Assembly (NCBI GenBank): GCA_003833135.1
Contig: QZLH01001239.1
Location: 18,033 to 28,140 of the forward strand
DNA from: Oehlia diaphana
Lineage: Eukaryota > Glomeromycota > Glomeromycetes > Glomerales > Glomeraceae
DNA: 10,108 bases
Direction: 5' to 3'
Part shown: in pieces, positions 7,029-10,108 of the stretch
Position numbering within the stretch: the stretch's first letter is position 1
How the letters are laid out: each line of letters opens with the position of its first letter
Program-made: the position numbers and the translations under genes
The notes under the pieces: generated by a model
Told to the model about the DNA's origin: nothing
The model's database searches: none
The model's input: the letters and a program-made list of their open reading frames with translations, nothing else

Positions 7029-8283
7029 ATGTCAAAAAAATTTTCTTTGGATGATGCAATAAAGATAGCAGAATCTCGTGAAGGAAAATGCCTTTCCAAA
7101 GAATATATCAATTGTGAAATTCCAATGCTTTGGGAATGTAATAAAAAACCATCAATGGAATTGTTCATTTCGATCTATCAAAAATCGCCATTCATGGTGT
7201 CCTTATTGCACAAATAGAAAACTCAATATTTCAGTGGCCAAAGAATTAGCATGTGCTAAAAATGGAAAGTGTATTTCTGAGAATTATGTTAACAATAGCT
7301 CACCTCTCTTATGGGAATGCAAAAATAATCATCAATTTCGCCTATCTCTTTCAGATGTTAAAAATAAAGGAAATTGGTGTCGTGAGTGCATGAAACTTGG
7401 ACTTGGATTCGCTCAGAATCTTGCAAATAAAAGGGGCGGGACATGTCTTTCTAGTTCTTATCATAACAGACGTACTCCACTCTCTTGGAGATGTTCTGAA
7501 GGACATTCGTGGCTTGCTCGGATTGATAGTATTCAAAGAGGGACTTGGTGCCCACATTGTGTAGGTAAATCTGAGAAACTTGACATTGAATATGCGAAAG
7601 AATTAGCACGTAGCAGAAATGGAGAATGTTTATCCGATGTTTACATCAATTACACAACGCATTTACGATGGAGATGTTCCAAATCACATGAATGGCTCGC
7701 TTCCATCAGTGGTATTAAAAACAAAAACTATTGGTGTCCGCATTGTGCTAGTACAAAATTTGATATTGCAATAGCCAAATCTATTGCATATAGTCGAGCT
7801 GGGGAATGCTTGACAGATTCTTATATCAATTGCAAGAGTCAGTTACTCTGGAGTTGCAATAAAAACCATCAATGGTATGCCACCCTTTCTCATGTAAAAA
7901 ATGATAATACATGGTGTCCATATTGCTCTAAATATAAACGTGAAAGATTGTGTCGAGAGATTATGTCAAAATATCTTGGACCGCCATCTAAGATACGTCG
8001 ACCTGATTTTCTTAAAACTTTAGATCATCCAACTGGATTAGAACTTGACATTTATTACCCACAATATGGGTTGGCAATCGAAGTACAAGGAGAACAACAC
8101 AAAAGATATGTAGAATTCTTTCATAATGGCGATCCCAATAATTTTATCAAACAGCAAGAGCGGGATCAACTCAAGAAAGAATTATGCGAAGAGAATCAGA
8201 TTGCCTTGAGGTATGTTTGGTATTACGAAGACCCATATATAGTTATTCTAGAACATCTTCGAGAGTTGGGTCTTATTGAATAG
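7029..8283 (+). CDS. Five treble-clef/zinc-ribbon repeats fused to a PD-(D/E)XK (Vsr-like) endonuclease; one-base frameshift
   Basis: ATG 7029 opens MSKKFSLDDAIKIAESREGK; an ATG at 7017 is possible. Five repeats of about 60 residues share the pattern A..lA..R.GeClS..Y.N...pL.W.C...H.W...l..ik....WCp.C. Their WCxxC knuckles are at 7195, 7375, 7546, 7732 and 7912. This is the DUF4379-like treble-clef family; each unit has Cys/His ligands for one zinc and should bind DNA. The C-terminal domain has DIYYPQYGLAIEVQGEQH (Asp 8047-8049, E-x-Q at 8080-8088, His 8098-8100), then QQERDQLKKELCEENQIALRYV, the pattern of Vsr/EDxHD-type PD-(D/E)XK nucleases and homing endonucleases. It stops at TAG 8281-8283. 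Repeat 1 is split at the A6 run 7143-7148: with five As the CNKNHQW motif is restored as in repeat 5. The rest is intact, so this is a very recent break or a sequence error. An in-frame ATG at 7390 could give a shorter product. It probably cuts DNA, perhaps as a selfish endonuclease. Confidence 0.8.
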
Positions 8284-8421
8284 ACTCGAAACTTTAATTA
8301 CATTTATGTGATTTATTAATCAAAAAATATTACATGCAGTTTTGAGATAAAAAATATCAATTATATTATAGACAAATTAATTCATCTTATATATTTTCCT
8401 AATAGATAAGCTTTTTTTTTA

Positions 8422-9725
8422 TTACAGAGGTTTTTTGCCTTCGCTCTTGTTACTCTGTTCCACAGGTGCTGTGGCGCTGGTAGTGGTGGTGGTGGATTGC
8501 ACAAGAGATTGGCGAATTCTAGTAATTGCTTCGAATATCTGAACTCTCTCTCCTGGATCTGCCAAATCTAGACCAGATTCTAAATCATTTTCTCCCGGCC
8601 ATCTTAAGATCTCAATTGATTGTTGTTGCGGTAGGCCTCTCCCGAGTTCTCTCCAATACTCTTTAGAAATCTCGACTTTGTAAAATGTCACGTATGTTGA
8701 GATAACGCGGATTGCATAAATAGTCTGATCGATCATTTTACGAGCTAGACGCAAATTTGCAGATCCACAAGCGAGTATTTCAGCAAGTAATTGCGGTTCC
8801 CCATAAGCAGGTGGCGAAACATTTTGCATGTGCTTATCCTATTAAAAGATTTTAAGTCGTCAAAATTTTGAGTTGATAAAAATGCAGGATTATCAGGCAA
8901 TCAATACATACAAACCTCCGTAACTATAATAGCAACTTCTTCCATATCTACTACAAAATCAGGATTTGCTGATACATTCCTATCACTAATGATCAGCTTG
9001 TAGCGTTCTTTGATTCTAAGTATGATGTCGAACTTAAGAATTAACTAGAGTACATAATAAGTAAAAGGGCATTTATTATTATTCACCTAACACCAAATGG
9101 CCATTCATCGAATCCACATGCGCGGGTTAACAAATGATTTACTAAAGAGTCGGTTTTAGATTCATCCGTGCCTATTTCGACACCTGCATTCATGACAATT
9201 CTATGTAGAGACTTATAAAACTGCTTTACATATCCATCTGTATCTTCTCCATCCGCATCTTTAAGATCGCGAACATCGAACTTTTTCCTTTCGAGGACAT
9301 CACGACCGATATGTGGGAGATCATATTGATCCGGCAAATTCGTGACTAGGTAATACTGAAATAATAAGTACAGGTTCGCTGAGAAGATTTTCATAATTCT
9401 TACCTTCAACCTCAGGTATTAAGTCGTCCCCGTCTGAAGCCGGTACGAAGGTCGCATTAAATGCACCTATATCTTCTTCTGTGAATTTAGAAGCTCGAGA
9501 AGGGAGATCTTTTAAGCCATAGTCGGAATCGGAATCTATCCTAAGATTCCCGGCGACTCTTGAAAGATCTGAGACTTGCCTGGCAACGCGTTCCGAGCGT
9601 CGTATAGAACTTTGACTTATTTCTTCTTCAGTTTTTTGTTTTTTTGAATCTTTTTGTGTGGTCTCTTTTGGGGTGTACTCGCTTTCATCGACAGTTTTTC
9701 GTTTCTGTTGCCGTTTTTTAGTCAT
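8422..9725 (-). CDS. Spliced PD-(D/E)XK nuclease-like protein with basic/acidic N-terminus
   Basis: The start is ATG 9725-9723 (MTKKRQQKRKTVDESEYTPK) and the stop TAA 8424-8422. Residues 1-40 are very basic and a likely nuclear localisation signal; residues 60-105 are acidic/serine-rich. Downstream exons give LPDQYDLPHIGRDVLERKKF, a helical region (VNHLLTRACGFDEWPF), then NPDFVVDMEEVAIIVTE joined to DKHMQNVSPPAYGEPQLLAE. This makes a PD-x13-E-D-K motif, the PD-(D/E)XK catalytic signature, followed by LLAEILACGSANLR and a C-terminal domain (ISTYVTFYKVEISKEYWREL onward), with a low-complexity ST/TT/AP tail. Three introns are proposed: 8839-8915 (frame perfect), 9033-9091 (acceptor uncertain) and about 9356-9403 (frame off by one). 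Total is about 370 residues. From memory it resembles a large Rhizophagus family. It is convergent with the endonuclease gene, 138 bp away. No internal stop is seen once spliced, so it may be a live gene. Confidence 0.65.
8839..8915 (-). other. Intron (77 bp), GT-AG, inside the PD-(D/E)XK motif
   Basis: The donor is GAG|GTTTGT and the acceptor TTTAATAG|GATAAG. Removing it joins ...VTE to DKHMQ... in frame and bypasses an in-frame stop just inside the intron. The splice completes the E-x-K half of the nuclease motif, with the break exactly between the Glu codon and the Asp codon. This is strong support for a eukaryotic, spliced gene. Confidence 0.8.
9033..9091 (-). other. Probable intron, GT-AG, after GFDEWPFG
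   Basis: Exon 2 runs into a TGA at 9085-9083. A donor GGT|GTTAGG at 9091 and an acceptor CTTAAG at 9034-9033 keep the frame into FDIILRIKERYKLIISDRNV. An alternative acceptor CTCTAG at 9046-9045 is also in frame and would add four residues (LILK) with a 47-bp intron. The donor is not a strong consensus, so the exact borders are uncertain. Confidence 0.5.
9356..9403 (-). other. Possible intron, GTAAGA...TTTCAG, frame does not close
   Basis: This has the best-looking splice signals in the window (donor G|GTAAGA, acceptor TTATTATTTCAG), and coding sense moves from the frame ending EVE upstream to the frame starting YYLVTNLPDQYDLPHIG downstream. Joining at these sites leaves the frame out by one base. 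A weaker donor GAG|GTTGAA at 9410 (55-bp intron) would be in frame. Either that donor is used, or there is an indel. Confidence 0.4.
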
Positions 9726-10108
9726 CAGTAACACAAATGTGACAGCTATCGTGATAAAAGAAAAGTACAATTTTACTGGAGAAAATTTTTTTGTGATTAT
9801 ATATCCAATCCTGCGGAATTTCTATGACCTTCCGTAGTACAGACTTATTGATGCATGACATGATGTCACGGGCGCAGTAATCTGTGGCGTAGTACATTAA
9901 AACGAATACAAGATAAAAATAAATACAAATGTTCGCAAACTTTATTATGGTGCGTCTCACCTATAAACCACAAAAATATCATGTGACTTTAAATTTTTAT
10001 AAGTCAGGTATTAAGTAATAAAATACAAATTGAAACCGATAAAATAATATAATAGCATAAGCTAAACATTTCTAACGGTGTAACCCTTGAGATCAGGATA
10101 ATCACGTG
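9726..10108. other. Upstream flank of the nuclease-like gene; no gene seen
   Basis: These 383 bp precede the start codon of the minus-strand nuclease-like gene and should include its promoter and 5' leader. The sequence is AT-rich. An 80-codon minus frame (9960-9718) overlaps the gene's start and has no recognisable features beyond a short hydrophobic stretch, so I do not call it. A CACGTG palindrome (E-box type) lies at the very end, 10103-10108. I see no RNA gene or repeat. Confidence 0.4.

Larger units (their letters stand above)
293..8283. mobile_element. Candidate compact virus-like or transposon-like element (decayed)
   Basis: Six adjacent genes are packed with gaps of 52, -30 (overlap), 341, 27 and 53 bp. 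Their types are: a small coil protein; Gag-protease; an HTH protein; a membrane-anchored coil; a packaging-type ATPase; and a zinc-ribbon endonuclease. The density, alternation of strands and shared decay are unlike an ordinary fungal gene neighbourhood, and the gene types are those of mobile elements. I recognised no terminal inverted repeats, LTRs or target-site duplications, so borders are those of the gene block only. Nested independent insertions are the main alternative. Confidence 0.3.

Noticed and set aside
8284..8421. Terminator or small RNA gene between the convergent genes
   Set aside because: AT-rich 3' flank with no stable stem-loop or RNA signature visible by eye; it probably holds only the two 3' ends.
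9718..9960. 80-codon minus frame with a hydrophobic stretch
   Set aside because: No convincing start or domain, overlaps the start of the better-supported nuclease-like gene in another frame, and composition looks like AT-rich noncoding DNA.

Overview
The window looks like nuclear DNA of a repeat-rich, AT-rich fungus. The best match from memory is a glomeromycotan (arbuscular mycorrhizal) fungus such as Rhizophagus. The reasons are: short spliceosomal introns in the right-hand gene; long A/T homopolymers; no bacterial ribosome binding sites or operons; and several protein types (charged coiled coils with AEN/ELKARI heptads, Gag-protease fragments, treble-clef/zinc-ribbon endonucleases, PD-(D/E)XK proteins with acidic/basic N-termini) that I associate with expanded families in that lineage. 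I could run no search, so the taxon is an inference.

Layout, left to right. (1) 3-137 (+): C-terminal tail of a coiled-coil gene. (2) 293-859 (+): intact ORF of unknown function with a coiled-coil end. (3) 912-4119 (+): long decayed Gag-protease gene (coiled coil, Gag-like region, retropepsin remnant, short coiled tail) with no reverse transcriptase, RNase H or integrase. (4) 4090-4618 (-): small helix-turn-helix protein with one frameshift; its 3' end overlaps gene 3 tail-to-tail. (5) 4619-4959: divergent intergenic region holding about 16 units of a 10-bp repeat in strict phase. (6) 4960-6166 (+): decayed coiled-coil protein with a C-terminal membrane segment. (7) 6194-6975 (-): decayed P-loop ATPase of the viral packaging (A32-like, FtsK/HerA) type. 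(8) 7029-8283 (+): five treble-clef zinc-ribbon repeats fused to a PD-(D/E)XK/Vsr-like endonuclease, broken by a single extra A. (9) 8422-9725 (-): spliced gene for a PD-(D/E)XK nuclease-like protein. (10) 9726-10108: upstream flank of gene 9 with no gene I can support.

Genes 2 to 8 are packed very tightly (gaps of 52, -30, 341, 27 and 53 bp) and from gene 3 on they alternate in strand. Most carry stops or frameshifts, whereas gene 9 has introns and no internal stop. One reading is that 293-8283 is a decayed compact virus-like or transposon-like element combining a Gag-protease shell gene, a packaging-type ATPase, a DNA-binding HTH protein next to an iteron-like array, and a homing-type endonuclease. 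This is a hypothesis. Nested insertion of unrelated repeats would look similar, and no terminal repeats or target-site duplications were recognised. Many frameshifts sit in A-tracts, so sequencing or assembly error must be excluded before calling every break real.
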